This document shows, in pieces, positions 8,281 to 17,724 of a stretch of DNA of 64,000 bases. The notes under the pieces were generated by a model. The model was not told the DNA's origin. It searched no databases and saw nothing but the letters and a program-made list of their open reading frames with translations. Position 1 is the stretch's first letter. Each line of letters starts with the position of its first letter. Origin of the DNA: Candidatus Zixiibacteriota bacterium (lineage in GTDB: Bacteria; Zixibacteria; MSB-5A5; GN15; JACZUZ01); assembly GCA_024280835.1 (NCBI GenBank), contig JAJRPJ010000010.1, positions 186,001 to 250,000 of the forward strand, read 5' to 3'. Position numbers and translations under genes: made by a program.

Positions 8281-9645
8281 ATGAAGAAACTTGCTACCCA
8301 TACTCTCGGCTGTCGATTGAATCAGTTTGAGACCGAAAAAATCGCCTCGCGGATTGAGCCGTATGATTTTGCGCGAGTCGAATTTGATGAGCAGGCGGAT
8401 TTGTATGTGATTAACACCTGCACTGTAACTCACAAAGCCGATGCGACTTGTCGTCAGGTTATTTCCAACGTAGCGCGCCGCAAAGGGTCTGCGAAGTTGG
8501 TGGTTGTCGGATGTTATGTCGAGTCTGACAGGCAACGTGTCGCAGACCTAGCGGGTGTTGATTTGGTGATTGGCAATCGAGAGAAAAACAAAGCCACCGA
8601 GTTGATGTCACAGATGTGGCCAAAATTGTTTGCCAAGAGAACCGAGCCAGCATGCGCTTCTGGTTCTTCTGGAGTAGCTGATTTCTATCAACGCAGTCGG
8701 GCTTGGTTGAAAATTTCAGATGGCTGTAATCAGCGTTGTAGTTTTTGCATAATTCCGACTGTGCGTGGGCCATTGCGCAACAATAGCGCCGCTAATGTGA
8801 TTCGGGATATCAATCAAATGGCGACTGCTGGCTATCATGAAGTGGTTCTAACTGGCGTGCATATTGGACATTTTAAAGATTCAAGCTGCGATGTTGGTTC
8901 GTTAACTGATTTGTTGAAAATGATTCTGGCTGAAACTGATTTATCACGACTTCGTTTGTCATCGCTAGAACCGCAAGTAGTCACTGAAGATATCATTAGC
9001 TTTATGTCAGAAAACACACAACGTGTGTGTCGTTATTTGCATTTGCCTTTGCAGTCTGGTTCTGATGCGATTCTTAGTGCGATGCGCCGTCCCTATGATA
9101 GAGCGCGGTATCTTAAGGTTATCACTTCCTTGAAAGCTGCTCTGCCTGGAATCACTATTGGCGGCGATGTGATTGTTGGTTTTCCTGGTGAGACTGATGA
9201 GGATTCTGCGAGGACCTGTGAGATTGCTGAGAGCGGCGCTATGGACTATTTGCATGTTTTTACTTACTCAGATCGAGCGGGAACCAATGCCACTGCGATT
9301 ACAGAAAAGTGTGATCCCAAAGATGTGGCGCGTCGTCACAAGCGTTTGCGGAAAATCTCCCGAGCGCGATTGTTGGAGGCGCATAAGCGCGCTATCGGTT
9401 CAACTGTCACTGCGATTTCCGAAAACCAACAGGCCGAAACCGGACGTTGGTGGGGAGTGACAGACAATTACTTGCGAGTTTTATTGCCAGATGGAATCGG
9501 CGGCAACAAAGAAATACAGACAGTCTTTGCAGACTCAATTAAGGATGATTATCTGGTAGCAGGGCCGATTTCTGTGAACACTGTATCAACTTCCTCAAGA
9601 GTTTCTATTTCTGAATCAGGTCAATCTAATATTGCCTCTGCGTAA
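8281..9645 (+). CDS. mtaB: tRNA t6A37 methylthiotransferase MtaB
   Basis: MtaB is a radical-SAM enzyme that adds a methylthio group to t6A at position 37 of ANN-decoding tRNAs. The N-terminal UPF0004 domain has 'GCRLNQFE', 'NTCTVTHKAD' and 'GCY', supplying three Cys for the auxiliary cluster. The radical SAM motif is 'CNQRCSFC', followed by 'IPTVRGPLRN'. A TRAM-like RNA-binding segment ends the protein. The frame extends to 8194, but homology begins at 'MKKLATHTLGC', so I set the start at the ATG 8281, giving 454 residues. It stands alone between a lipoprotein gene and the flagellar operon. Confidence 0.92.
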   Translation: MKKLATHTLGCRLNQFETEKIASRIEPYDFARVEFDEQADLYVINTCTVTHKADATCRQVISNVARRKGSAKLVVVGCYVESDRQRVADLAGVDLVIGNREKNKATELMSQMWPKLFAKRTEPACASGSSGVADFYQRSRAWLKISDGCNQRCSFCIIPTVRGPLRNNSAANVIRDINQMATAGYHEVVLTGVHIGHFKDSSCDVGSLTDLLKMILAETDLSRLRLSSLEPQVVTEDIISFMSENTQRVCRYLHLPLQSGSDAILSAMRRPYDRARYLKVITSLKAALPGITIGGDVIVGFPGETDEDSARTCEIAESGAMDYLHVFTYSDRAGTNATAITEKCDPKDVARRHKRLRKISRARLLEAHKRAIGSTVTAISENQQAETGRWWGVTDNYLRVLLPDGIGGNKEIQTVFADSIKDDYLVAGPISVNTVSTSSRVSISESGQSNIASA

Positions 9646-9982
9646 CTGCTTCTTTCGCTTCTTCGACTAATCGGTCAATTGATTTTTCTATTCTTGTAGA
9701 TTTCCCTCATAATTCTCTAGTTTTTCTTGTTCCCAATTACCCTCTGCGCGCTATCCGTCGATACGGAAAACTATTCCACTGGTCGGGAAATAGTTTCGAT
9801 TTCCACTCGGTTTAGAGCTCATTCCATCTCTTGCTGTATCCAGTAATACATTGCTACATAAGGCCTTAAGGTAAGTATGCGCGTAATGGCGCCACTCTTG
9901 CAAGACGTCAATCGGATAATTGTTCTTGAGCGGAAAGGCCGCTTGAGATTCTATTACAAACAGAATTATTGATTGAAGAGTT
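9646..9982. other. 337-bp spacer between mtaB and the flagellar operon
   Basis: No gene is supported here. It holds an imperfect inverted repeat, GAAAACTATTCC with GGGAAATAGTTTC (9766-9797), and a short hairpin AGCGG/CCGCT near 9933-9947. Neither has a T run, so they are not convincing terminators. The promoter of the large flagellar operon should lie here, but I see no clear sigma-70, sigma-28 or sigma-54 match. Confidence 0.4.
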
Positions 9983-10765
9983 ATGGCAGACGAAAAAAAA
10001 GACAGTTCAGCTAAAGAGTCAGAAGTCGAAGCGGGAGCAGCGGCGCCGAAGGCCAAGAGTGACATGATGATGTACATCATTGTTGCCGTTGGAGCTTTGG
10101 TGGTGACTATGAGCGTGATGCTGGGCTTGATGTCGGGTGAGCCGACTCACAGCGCGGATGCTGAAGGGGTCGAGGATGAACATGCCGAAGTGGCTGATCA
10201 CAGCTCAGACGAACTTGAAGATCAAGAGACACCTGATATTTTTTCGGAACTGGATGATTTGAGCTTCTTGGGTGATACGCTTTTCCCTGAGTTAGTCGAC
10301 TCGCATGAGTCCACAGATGGGCATGTCAGTTCAAAAGACAAGAAGAGTCATTCCAAGAAATCTAAGAAATCTGGAAAAGCTAAAGCAGATAGTCAAGGCG
10401 CCACTAGCGCTGAGGATTCGCTTGCGGCTTTGAGTTGGATTGAAGCTGAGAAGAAAAAAATTAGCAACCGTAGCAAAGCGCTTGATGAGAAGGCCAAACG
10501 GCTGGAGGCTTTGGAGCGCTCAGTTAATCAGAAGCTGATAAAAGTAGATCAAGCCGAGGCGGCGCGTTTGACTGGTCTTGCGAAACTATACAATGGCATG
10601 AAAGCCGACCAAGTGGTGCGGATGATGGTCAAACTCGATGACAAAATGATTGTGGCGATTTTGCCACGTATGAAATCGGCGCAGGCGTCGAAAATATTGG
10701 GACTGTTACCAGCCTCTCGAGGCGCAAAAATTTCACAAGCAATGATTACACTCTCTAACAAGTAA
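9983..10765 (+). CDS. motE: MotE-like flagellar protein with MgtE-N-like C-terminus
   Basis: A single membrane helix (residues ~29-50) is followed by a long acidic, then Lys/Ser-rich linker, a coiled coil (~150-195) and a C-terminal helical domain. That domain ('LYNGMKADQVVRMMVKLDD...ILPRM.SAQASKILGLLP') matches the MgtE intracellular N-domain type seen in MotE-family proteins, where it repeats FliG/MgtE-like helices. In rhizobia MotE is a periplasmic chaperone for MotC; elsewhere such proteins precede fliK in flagellar operons, as here. The domain reading is good, the exact function inferred. It is the first gene of the operon, 56 bp before fliK. Confidence 0.75.
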   Translation: MADEKKDSSAKESEVEAGAAAPKAKSDMMMYIIVAVGALVVTMSVMLGLMSGEPTHSADAEGVEDEHAEVADHSSDELEDQETPDIFSELDDLSFLGDTLFPELVDSHESTDGHVSSKDKKSHSKKSKKSGKAKADSQGATSAEDSLAALSWIEAEKKKISNRSKALDEKAKRLEALERSVNQKLIKVDQAEAARLTGLAKLYNGMKADQVVRMMVKLDDKMIVAILPRMKSAQASKILGLLPASRGAKISQAMITLSNK

Positions 10766-10821
10766 CAGAGCCTAACAAGTAACAGAAGTATTAGAAGCAT
10801 AGAAGACAAACGAGATAAACA

Positions 10822-12552
10822 ATGGCCTTAACTGCAACACAAACTTCAATCAGCGATTTATTTGCGCCGCGCGCGAATAGCAACGCTGACTCACGCCCTA
10901 GCAAGAAGCGTGACGAGCAGGCGCTATCTGGCGCAGGCGATTTTGGAGCTATGGTTGCAGACTATAGCGCCATGCCGCAGGCTAAGGCTACACGCAAAGA
11001 AACTCTCGTTGATAAGGCTAGAGATTCAAAGCAGGTGTCACGTCGCGATGATTCAACAAGAGACACGCACAAATTGTCACGCAATAGACAAGACACATCA
11101 TCTACTAAGAGAGTTACTCAAGCAGATTCAAAGACTGACACAAGCGCTTCGAAGCAGCACGTTAAGTCCTCAAAGCAGAACACTAGACAGGAATCGAATA
11201 CAGCCAAAGCGCAAGGCGCTTCTGGCACATCGCGATTGATTGAAAACACCAGTGTTGGCGGAGAAGTGTTGCAACAGGCAGTGTCGAATACACTAGGTCG
11301 CTCTCTCTTGTCAGGCTCTCCGATAGCCAAGATGACTACTAACACTGCGTTTGATGAAAACGCACTCTTAGCACAAAATTCAACCAACGGAAAACTTGAC
11401 ATTAGTGGTTTTGATTCGTCGAAACTTACTTCTATGACTGAAAATATTTTGAAAGATGTGATGGGCTCTACAAATGAGAAAGAGCAAGTCAGAAACGCTT
11501 TCAATGAGATACCGAGAGTTGGAACACTTTCAGAATTGAAAGCCGTGGCCGATCAGAAGCTTTTGGGACAACAGATTGTTGGTCAAAAGATTGTTGGTCA
11601 ACTGGGTCTAGGGCAAGAGATTCAAGGGCAGATTAGCAAGTTGGATTCTTTGAATCCTACTTCACTCTTTCAAGAATTTGATGTGCAGCAAGCTACTGCA
11701 AACGTATCGCAAGCTGAAGATGGATCCAAGTCCAACAATTTGAAAGCCCTCGATCAGCTTAGCTCTGTGAAGTCAATTGCGCCGAATGTTATGCGTGCGA
11801 TTGGGGTCAAAGACCAAGGGCGTCGTCCAGTAACAACTAACTCAAGTAAAGTTTCACCGTTGGGTCAGCAGTCGGTTAGTGGCGTGGCCAGTGACTTGAT
11901 TGGTGTCAATGGCGCTAATACTGTCACCGAAGTTACCAATCTCACTGGCAAACAATCTGGCGCAAGCGCAAATCTTCTAGGACTACAGAATCCTGCAATC
12001 GATGAAGGCTTGGTCTTGGACGGTAAGAATGTCACACTGGATGGGACCTTCCAACTGCAATCTTCCGAGACAGAATCAATTGTTGGGGCGAAAGCCAAAG
12101 CGGCTACCAGCGCTGGTAAATTAGTCATACCTGAAAAAATTGGTTCAACATTCAAAGCCGGTATGAATTCACTAAAATTGCAAATCTCACCTGAGAATTT
12201 GGGTAAAGCGCAATTGACAGTCAAGCTAATTAAGAATCACGTGCAAGGAACTCTAACGGTCTCAAGTGAAGCTGCTCGCGTTGTTGCGCTGAATTCATTG
12301 GATGCGCTTGCTGAGAGTTTGAGTAAAGAAGGTCTGACTCTCGATGCGCTGAACGTCGAAGTCTCATCCGATGGCGCTGGTCAAGGTCAGGAAGAATTAG
12401 AGCGTCGTTACAATGACATGTTGCAAAGCGGATTAGTACAAAGAGCATTTGATCGCTCAGATGATTTTACCCGACTACCGATTGCTGAACGCATCGCTAG
12501 GCCTTTGATGATGGATGTTGTTGGCGCCAGTGGAGTCAACGCGCTGGCCTAA
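10822..12552 (+). CDS. fliK: Flagellar hook-length control protein FliK
   Basis: FliK is the secreted ruler that stops hook growth and switches export specificity through FlhB. The first ~440 residues are Ser/Thr/Gln-rich and low in complexity, as expected for the extended ruler, and include a short repeat 'GQQIVGQKIVGQLGLGQ'. The conserved C-terminal domain (~445-535) has 'LKLQISPENLGKAQLTVKL' and 'ALDALAESLSKEGLTL'. At 576 residues it is longer than the ~400 of enterobacteria, which would be consistent with a long hook if the ruler model holds. It is followed by flgD. Confidence 0.88.
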   Translation: MALTATQTSISDLFAPRANSNADSRPSKKRDEQALSGAGDFGAMVADYSAMPQAKATRKETLVDKARDSKQVSRRDDSTRDTHKLSRNRQDTSSTKRVTQADSKTDTSASKQHVKSSKQNTRQESNTAKAQGASGTSRLIENTSVGGEVLQQAVSNTLGRSLLSGSPIAKMTTNTAFDENALLAQNSTNGKLDISGFDSSKLTSMTENILKDVMGSTNEKEQVRNAFNEIPRVGTLSELKAVADQKLLGQQIVGQKIVGQLGLGQEIQGQISKLDSLNPTSLFQEFDVQQATANVSQAEDGSKSNNLKALDQLSSVKSIAPNVMRAIGVKDQGRRPVTTNSSKVSPLGQQSVSGVASDLIGVNGANTVTEVTNLTGKQSGASANLLGLQNPAIDEGLVLDGKNVTLDGTFQLQSSETESIVGAKAKAATSAGKLVIPEKIGSTFKAGMNSLKLQISPENLGKAQLTVKLIKNHVQGTLTVSSEAARVVALNSLDALAESLSKEGLTLDALNVEVSSDGAGQGQEELERRYNDMLQSGLVQRAFDRSDDFTRLPIAERIARPLMMDVVGASGVNALA

Positions 12553-12611
12553 ATGCGCTTTCAATTTAGAAATAAAAACAGATTTAAGGAAAAGATAGAG
12601 AAGAGAAGAAT

Positions 12612-13292
12612 ATGGATATCGCACCAGTACAAACGACAGCCGACGGTTTGCCGGCGCCAACAGGCTCACAGAAGGATGTTGGCAAAGATGACTTCTTGAA
12701 ATTGTTCGTCACCAAGTTGAGAAATCAAGATCCACTGAGTCCGATGGAGGATTCAGAGTTTATCGCGCAGTTGGCGCAGTTTAGCTCACTTGAGCAATTG
12801 CAGAACATGAATGAGAACTTGCTCTCGTCGATTGACTGGGATGTTATTAACAATCAAACGATTAACAATTCAGTAGCCGCTGAAATTATTGGCAAAGAAG
12901 TAACGGCGAACTTGTCTGAATTGGCATTAGGAGAAGATAATACTCCTAAAATAACCTATGAACTTGAAGAGTTCGCGAGTGATGTGACAATCGATATTAT
13001 CGATTTCAATGGCGAAACAGTTCGAACAGTAAAGTTGACAGATATAGCTGGTGGTCGTAATAGTTTTGTCTGGGATGGTAACAACGACGCTGGTGACCGT
13101 ATGCCAGCAGGGTCTTACCAGCTTGACGTTTCAGCGACAACAGCCAATGGAACAACAATGGAGCCGTCACTGTCGATAGTGGGTGTAGTGACTGGGGTTG
13201 TTTATCGTGGTGGTCAGGCGTTCTTGAAGATTGACGGAGCGGAAATCGCCCTTGGCGCTGTTCGTGAGATTAACACGGACAAAGGTAACTAG
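12612..13292 (+). CDS. flgD: Flagellar hook capping protein FlgD
   Basis: FlgD caps the growing hook and promotes FlgE assembly outside the cell. The N-terminal signature 'DDFLKLFVTKLRNQDPL.PMEDSEFIAQLAQFSSLEQL' spans residues ~26-64. The C-terminal half forms the FlgD Ig-like/Tudor-like domain, with 'FVWDGNNDAGDRMPAGSYQLDV' as the typical loop (~153-174). Length (226) is normal. It lies between fliK and the small flagellar operon protein. Confidence 0.95.
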   Translation: MDIAPVQTTADGLPAPTGSQKDVGKDDFLKLFVTKLRNQDPLSPMEDSEFIAQLAQFSSLEQLQNMNENLLSSIDWDVINNQTINNSVAAEIIGKEVTANLSELALGEDNTPKITYELEEFASDVTIDIIDFNGETVRTVKLTDIAGGRNSFVWDGNNDAGDRMPAGSYQLDVSATTANGTTMEPSLSIVGVVTGVVYRGGQAFLKIDGAEIALGAVREINTDKGN

Positions 13293-13336
13293 AGACGCTT
13301 TCACGGCCACAGATGAAGTTATCTGGAGAACAAGAT

Positions 13337-13786
13337 ATGTTGAAGATTAGCAATTACAACTCGTCGGTGAATATGCTACAGCAGTTGGGCGCAAGTCCTT
13401 CGTCTGGCAAACCACGCTCACTAACCGCGGGAGCGCCAGTTGTGGCGACTCAGCAGGCTGGGAATGTGTCAAAGCCGACATTTGCCAATGAACTTTCGCA
13501 GGCCAGTGGTGTCCCTGAAGCCTCTCAGTCCAAAGAGATTCAATTCTCCAAACATGCGCTTGCCAGAATCCATAGTCGCAAGTTGGAGATGACACCTGCG
13601 AAACTCGCAGAATTGTCCACGGCAATGGACAAGGCTCAAAGCAAAGGCGCGAAAGAGACATTGATTCTAACTGACGATGCGGCATTTGTTGTGTCACCAG
13701 CAACACGCACAGTTATTAGCGCGTTTGATCGCGACAATCTTCGTGAGGGTGTGTTCACGTCAATAGATTCGGCAGTGATTCTGTAA
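13337..13786 (+). CDS. Small flagellar operon protein (TIGR02530 type)
   Basis: The C-terminal part, 'FSKHALARIHSRKLEMTPAK', followed by 'ETLILTDDAAFVVSP.TRTVISAFD', fits the conserved 'flagellar operon protein' family found between flgD and flgE in many bacteria. Its biochemical role is not established. The N-terminal ~70 residues are variable and polar. An ATG at 13313 exists in frame but lacks a ribosome site, whereas GGAG at 13325-13328 lies 8 nt before the ATG at 13337, so I use the latter (149 residues). Confidence 0.85.
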   Translation: MLKISNYNSSVNMLQQLGASPSSGKPRSLTAGAPVVATQQAGNVSKPTFANELSQASGVPEASQSKEIQFSKHALARIHSRKLEMTPAKLAELSTAMDKAQSKGAKETLILTDDAAFVVSPATRTVISAFDRDNLREGVFTSIDSAVIL

Positions 13787-14003
13787 TTGTGGGTAATCTG
13801 TAGCAATAAACAAGACAAGTACAAAAAAGATAAATAGGATAATTACTAACTAAACAAAACGACATAAAATACAGTAAGCGGGATGGCTGGACTCTGCAAA
13901 CGGTTTTGAACGAGGTAATGCCGATTGGCATGAATCAAATCGTTGGAAGAAGCAGGGAGGCCCTTATCGCTGTCTAATTGTCGGTAAGGAAGTTGAGGAA
14001 CAC

Positions 14004-15956
14004 ATGAGTTTAAGCGCATCACTATTTGCAGGAGTCTCCGGACTACGTAACCATCAGGTCCGCATGGATGTGATCGGTGACAATATTGCTAATGTCAACA
14101 CTATTGGCTTCAAGGCCAGTCGTGCGAATTTTCAGGAAGCATTAGTCCAGACTACAAAAGGCGCTGGACGCGCTACTGCTATCTCTGGTGGAACTAACCC
14201 AGTCCAACTTGGACTCGGTATGCAGGTTGCGTCAATCGATAAATTGTTTCAACAGGGTGGCTTAGAGTCCACAGGTCAAATCACTGACTTGGCGCTGCAA
14301 GGTGGTGGGTTCTTTGTGCTCTCTGATGGCACTGGTACATTCTATTCACGCGCTGGCGCATTTGGCTTTGACGCGAACTCTAGCATGGTTGATCCGTCAA
14401 CTGGCTTGTTCGTGCAGGGTAAAATGGCTGACGCTAGTGGTAATATCCCATCCACAGAACAAGTTGGAAATATTATTCTGCCGTTCGGCCAGCAAGATCC
14501 AGCCAAAGCCACTGAGGTTGTCAAATTTGCTAATAACTTGAATTCGACTTCGACTGATTCGTTTGCTTCGCTCTCAAGCTCTGGCCCTACGAACATTTCG
14601 TTGGTGACAGGTAAAGCTAAGGACGGTGTTGGCGCAACTCACACAGTCTCTATAGCTCTTCAGCCTGGTGAGACAGTCCTTCAGCCGACACAGTCATCAT
14701 TCGCTGGAACCAATCCAGCTGCTTTGACACTGACTAGCGGAACGAGTTTGAAGAATGATTTGGGTATCACAGACTTTACGCCATTTAGTTTGGCGCTTGA
14801 TGGATCTCCGAGTTCAACTCTAATTGGTGGACTGACAGATACATCAACAGTTGGTGATTTAATAAGCGCTATCAACCAACTCAATGGTGTCACAGCCTCT
14901 CTGGCAGGTGGCGAGCTTGTCATCACCCGTGACTATGCAGGGGAGGGTGCGAAGTTCAACATACAATCATCCCTTTCTTCTGGCTCAGGTGGAGATATTC
15001 TAGACAAAGTCTTTGGTGTCGCTCCAAATGCGCGTTTGACTGCCGCCAATGGTACGCCAGACCATATGCTGATTGTTGATACGATGATTCTTTCTGCGCC
15101 AGGTGTCAGTAATCCTCCTGGACCGCAAATACTTACCCCCGTTTATGATCCAGACACAGGTATGGTTGTTGGCATTTCAGGACTTGGTAGCGGTGGTGTT
15201 AATATCGAAAGTAATGTTCCGCTGTCAGCGGGAACAGCGACAATTGTAACTGAAGCGACAACACATTCGAGTTCAATCACGGTTTTTGACAGTCAAGGTG
15301 GAACTCATGCGTTGACGGTTGAATTCACCAAGCAATTTTCCACCAATACATGGAGCTGGGAAGTGAAGCTACCTAACGGTGAGGCTCCAGTTTCGGGCGC
15401 GGTTGGCGAAATATCATTCAATCCAGATGGAACCTTGCAGTCATTCACTGGTGGTTCACCTATGGTGATTGATCCAAAGAATGGCGCTGAGAACATGACG
15501 ATCCGTTTGGACGTTGGTTCAATTGGCGAATACAACGGCTTAACAGGTTTCGCCTCACCACATACTGCATCGATAATCAATCAAGATGGTTTCACCGTCG
15601 GTATTCTCGACAAGATTTCCATCGATAAATCAGGTAATATCAACGGTATCTTTACCAACGGTATCAGTCGTCGTTTGGCGCAACTGGTCTTGGCTGATTT
15701 CAACAACCAAGGCGGTTTGCTTAAGGCTGGTCGGTCATTGTTTCAGGTCTCTGCAAACTCAGGGCAAGCCGTAGTTGGAATTGCTGGTGAGACTATTTCT
15801 GGATCAATTACATCTGGGGCATTGGAGTCCAGTTCTGTTGATATCGCGGTCGAGTTTACAAATATGATTATCGCACAGCGTGGATTCCAAGCGAACTCAC
15901 GAATCATTACGACCTCGGACAGTATGCTCGAAGAACTGGTGAACCTGAAACGGTAA
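14004..15956 (+). CDS. flgE: Flagellar hook protein FlgE
   Basis: FlgE polymerises into the hook. The N-terminal rod-hook motif 'SLSASLFAGVSGLRNHQVRM' and 'NIANVNTIGFKASR' (residues 2-40), the 'GGGFFVLSDG' segment (~97) and the C-terminal 'QRGFQANSRIITTSDSMLEELVNLKR' region are diagnostic. Length is 650 residues, against ~400 in enterobacteria, because of large central domains exposed on the hook surface. GAGG lies upstream of the ATG. The 217-bp gap before it has no clear promoter. Confidence 0.95.
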   Translation: MSLSASLFAGVSGLRNHQVRMDVIGDNIANVNTIGFKASRANFQEALVQTTKGAGRATAISGGTNPVQLGLGMQVASIDKLFQQGGLESTGQITDLALQGGGFFVLSDGTGTFYSRAGAFGFDANSSMVDPSTGLFVQGKMADASGNIPSTEQVGNIILPFGQQDPAKATEVVKFANNLNSTSTDSFASLSSSGPTNISLVTGKAKDGVGATHTVSIALQPGETVLQPTQSSFAGTNPAALTLTSGTSLKNDLGITDFTPFSLALDGSPSSTLIGGLTDTSTVGDLISAINQLNGVTASLAGGELVITRDYAGEGAKFNIQSSLSSGSGGDILDKVFGVAPNARLTAANGTPDHMLIVDTMILSAPGVSNPPGPQILTPVYDPDTGMVVGISGLGSGGVNIESNVPLSAGTATIVTEATTHSSSITVFDSQGGTHALTVEFTKQFSTNTWSWEVKLPNGEAPVSGAVGEISFNPDGTLQSFTGGSPMVIDPKNGAENMTIRLDVGSIGEYNGLTGFASPHTASIINQDGFTVGILDKISIDKSGNINGIFTNGISRRLAQLVLADFNNQGGLLKAGRSLFQVSANSGQAVVGIAGETISGSITSGALESSSVDIAVEFTNMIIAQRGFQANSRIITTSDSMLEELVNLKR

Positions 15957-15977
15957 TTAAGCAAGTAAGATACGGAC

Positions 15978-16010
15978 AATCCTCGTCGAGCTAGTGTCTC
16001 GGCGGGGATT
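15978..16010 (+). other. Stem-loop in the flgE-fliL spacer
   Basis: A 13-position stem (AATCCTCGTCGAG with CTCGGCGGGGATT, mostly paired with G-U) has a 7-nt loop and begins 22 bp after flgE. No T run follows, so it is more likely an mRNA processing or stability element within the operon than a terminator. Confidence 0.4.
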
Positions 16011-16035
16011 GGTTCCGGGCATGGAGGCCCAAATT

Positions 16036-16623
16036 ATGGCAGATGATGATAAGACAGTGGTTCAAGACGGCGGAGAAGAAGCCACTCCTGCGCCAGCAGG
16101 TTCCCCGATGAAGAAGTATGGCATTATGCTGGGCATAGTGATTGTCATGGCTGTCGGAGGATACTTTGTCACTTTGAAATTTGTGAAGCCGATGGTCAAT
16201 GGAGGTGATAGCGCCGAGATGGCGGATGCTGGTGATGAGTCGGGTAACGAACACGCAGAGACAAAGAAAAAGAAGAAGAAAAAGAAAAAATCTTCTGAGC
16301 ACGGCGAAGAGGGTTCTTCTGATACCTACATCTTCAAAGTCGGCGATGTGATTGTTAATCCCGCTGGTACAGGTGGAACACGTTTCCTTTCTGCATCAAT
16401 TGGTTTTGAGGTTGAGGATGAAACGACTATGAAGCTCTTTGAAGCACGTCAGCCACAAATACGTGATGCTCTAATCACAATTCTTGGTTCCAAGAATATT
16501 GAACAATTGACAGATATGAAGCAAAAAGAAATCGCTCGTCTACAAATCAAGAAACGTGTTACTCAGCTTCTAGATACAGAAGAGTTGTTGGCAGTATATT
16601 TCACTGACTTTGTGATTCAGTAG
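16036..16623 (+). CDS. fliL: Flagellar basal-body protein FliL
   Basis: FliL surrounds the stator units at the inner membrane. One membrane helix ('KYGIMLGIVIVMAVGGYFVT', residues ~26-45) is followed by a linker with an unusual run of Lys ('KKKKKKKKK') and then the conserved periplasmic domain ending 'VYFTDFVIQ'. The frame could begin at GTG 15994 or ATG 16021, but GGAGG at 16023-16027 sits 8 nt before ATG 16036, which I take as the start (195 residues). It leads into fliM. Confidence 0.92.
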   Translation: MADDDKTVVQDGGEEATPAPAGSPMKKYGIMLGIVIVMAVGGYFVTLKFVKPMVNGGDSAEMADAGDESGNEHAETKKKKKKKKKSSEHGEEGSSDTYIFKVGDVIVNPAGTGGTRFLSASIGFEVEDETTMKLFEARQPQIRDALITILGSKNIEQLTDMKQKEIARLQIKKRVTQLLDTEELLAVYFTDFVIQ

Positions 16624-16720
16624 ATTAAAGGAATGGGTTCGAGGTAAGCGGTAAACTGTACGTTGATTAGTAAATGTTGCTTAAAAAAACAACGAATTGA
16701 AATTGAAGTAAGCGAAACAA

Positions 16721-17722
16721 ATGGCAAAGATACTTTCACAAGACGAAATTGATGCTCTATTGACGACAGTCGCCAGTGGAGATGTCACTATGGCGGATGA
16801 GGACTCTAATGATGTAGATGAACTCCTCAGGCCTGTTGTCGCTTATGACTTCAAACATCCGAATCGTGTGTCTAAGGATCAGATTCGGACGATGGAAAGT
16901 CTGCATGACAACTTTGCCGGACATTTCGGTAGTTCTTTGTCAGCGTTAATGCGCGCGATTGCAGAAGTGGAATTAGTTTCTGTTGATCAAATCACGTTCT
17001 CTGAGTTTATCATGTCACTTGTGTCGCCTTCGTGCACTTACACATTCACAGCCGATCCACTTGAAGGCGCTTGCGTGATGGATATCAGTCCCAACCTAAC
17101 TTTTAGCTTTGTCGAGCGTCTCTTTGGCGGCTCAGGTAAAGAAATGGAGTCCGAGCGGGAATTAACAGGTATTGAGCGAACAGTTATGGCCAAGATTGCT
17201 AAGGCTCTATACATAGATTTGGAAAAAGCCTGGGAGCATATTATCCCAATCAAAATAAAACAGCAGTCTTTTGAAAGTAATCCACAGTTCGTACAGATTG
17301 TCCCTCCTGGGGAAACGGTAGTCGTTGTTTCATTCCAACTCAAGTTATTCAAGACCAGCGGATTACTGAGTATTTGTTATCCCTATGTTTCTCTTGAGGG
17401 AATAATCAACAAACTCTCCGCACAAAACTGGATTGATTCGACAAAGAAGAAACTTGGCGCAACTGATAGAATTATTAACAATAAGAATTTGATGAAAGTT
17501 GGCACTGAATTGACCGCTATTTTAGGTGACGCGGACCTATCGGTGAAAGAGTTCTTGGGCGTGCGTGTTGGAGATATCATTCCACTGGATCGTCTAATTC
17601 ATCAGCCAATAGACCTGTCGTTAGGCGGCGAACTAAAATTCCGTGGTTCGCCAGGCCTCTCTGGCAAAAAGGAAGCCTGTCAAATAATTGAAGTCCTTGA
17701 TGATTCTCAAGGGGAGAAATAA
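16721..17722 (+). CDS. fliM: Flagellar motor switch protein FliM
   Basis: FliM forms the middle of the C-ring and binds CheY-P. The N-terminal 'ILSQDEIDALL' (residues 4-14) is the conserved CheY-binding peptide. The CheC-like middle domain and the C-terminal SpoA domain ('LGVRVGDIIPLDR') follow in the normal order. Length of 333 is typical. It is separated from fliN by only two bases. Confidence 0.96.
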   Translation: MAKILSQDEIDALLTTVASGDVTMADEDSNDVDELLRPVVAYDFKHPNRVSKDQIRTMESLHDNFAGHFGSSLSALMRAIAEVELVSVDQITFSEFIMSLVSPSCTYTFTADPLEGACVMDISPNLTFSFVERLFGGSGKEMESERELTGIERTVMAKIAKALYIDLEKAWEHIIPIKIKQQSFESNPQFVQIVPPGETVVVVSFQLKLFKTSGLLSICYPYVSLEGIINKLSAQNWIDSTKKKLGATDRIINNKNLMKVGTELTAILGDADLSVKEFLGVRVGDIIPLDRLIHQPIDLSLGGELKFRGSPGLSGKKEACQIIEVLDDSQGEK

Positions 17723-17724
17723 AT

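Noticed and set aside
13870-13910. Sigma-54-like TGGC...TGC sequence before flgE
   Set aside because: The GG-to-GC distance is one base short and the flanks do not match, so it is not convincing.
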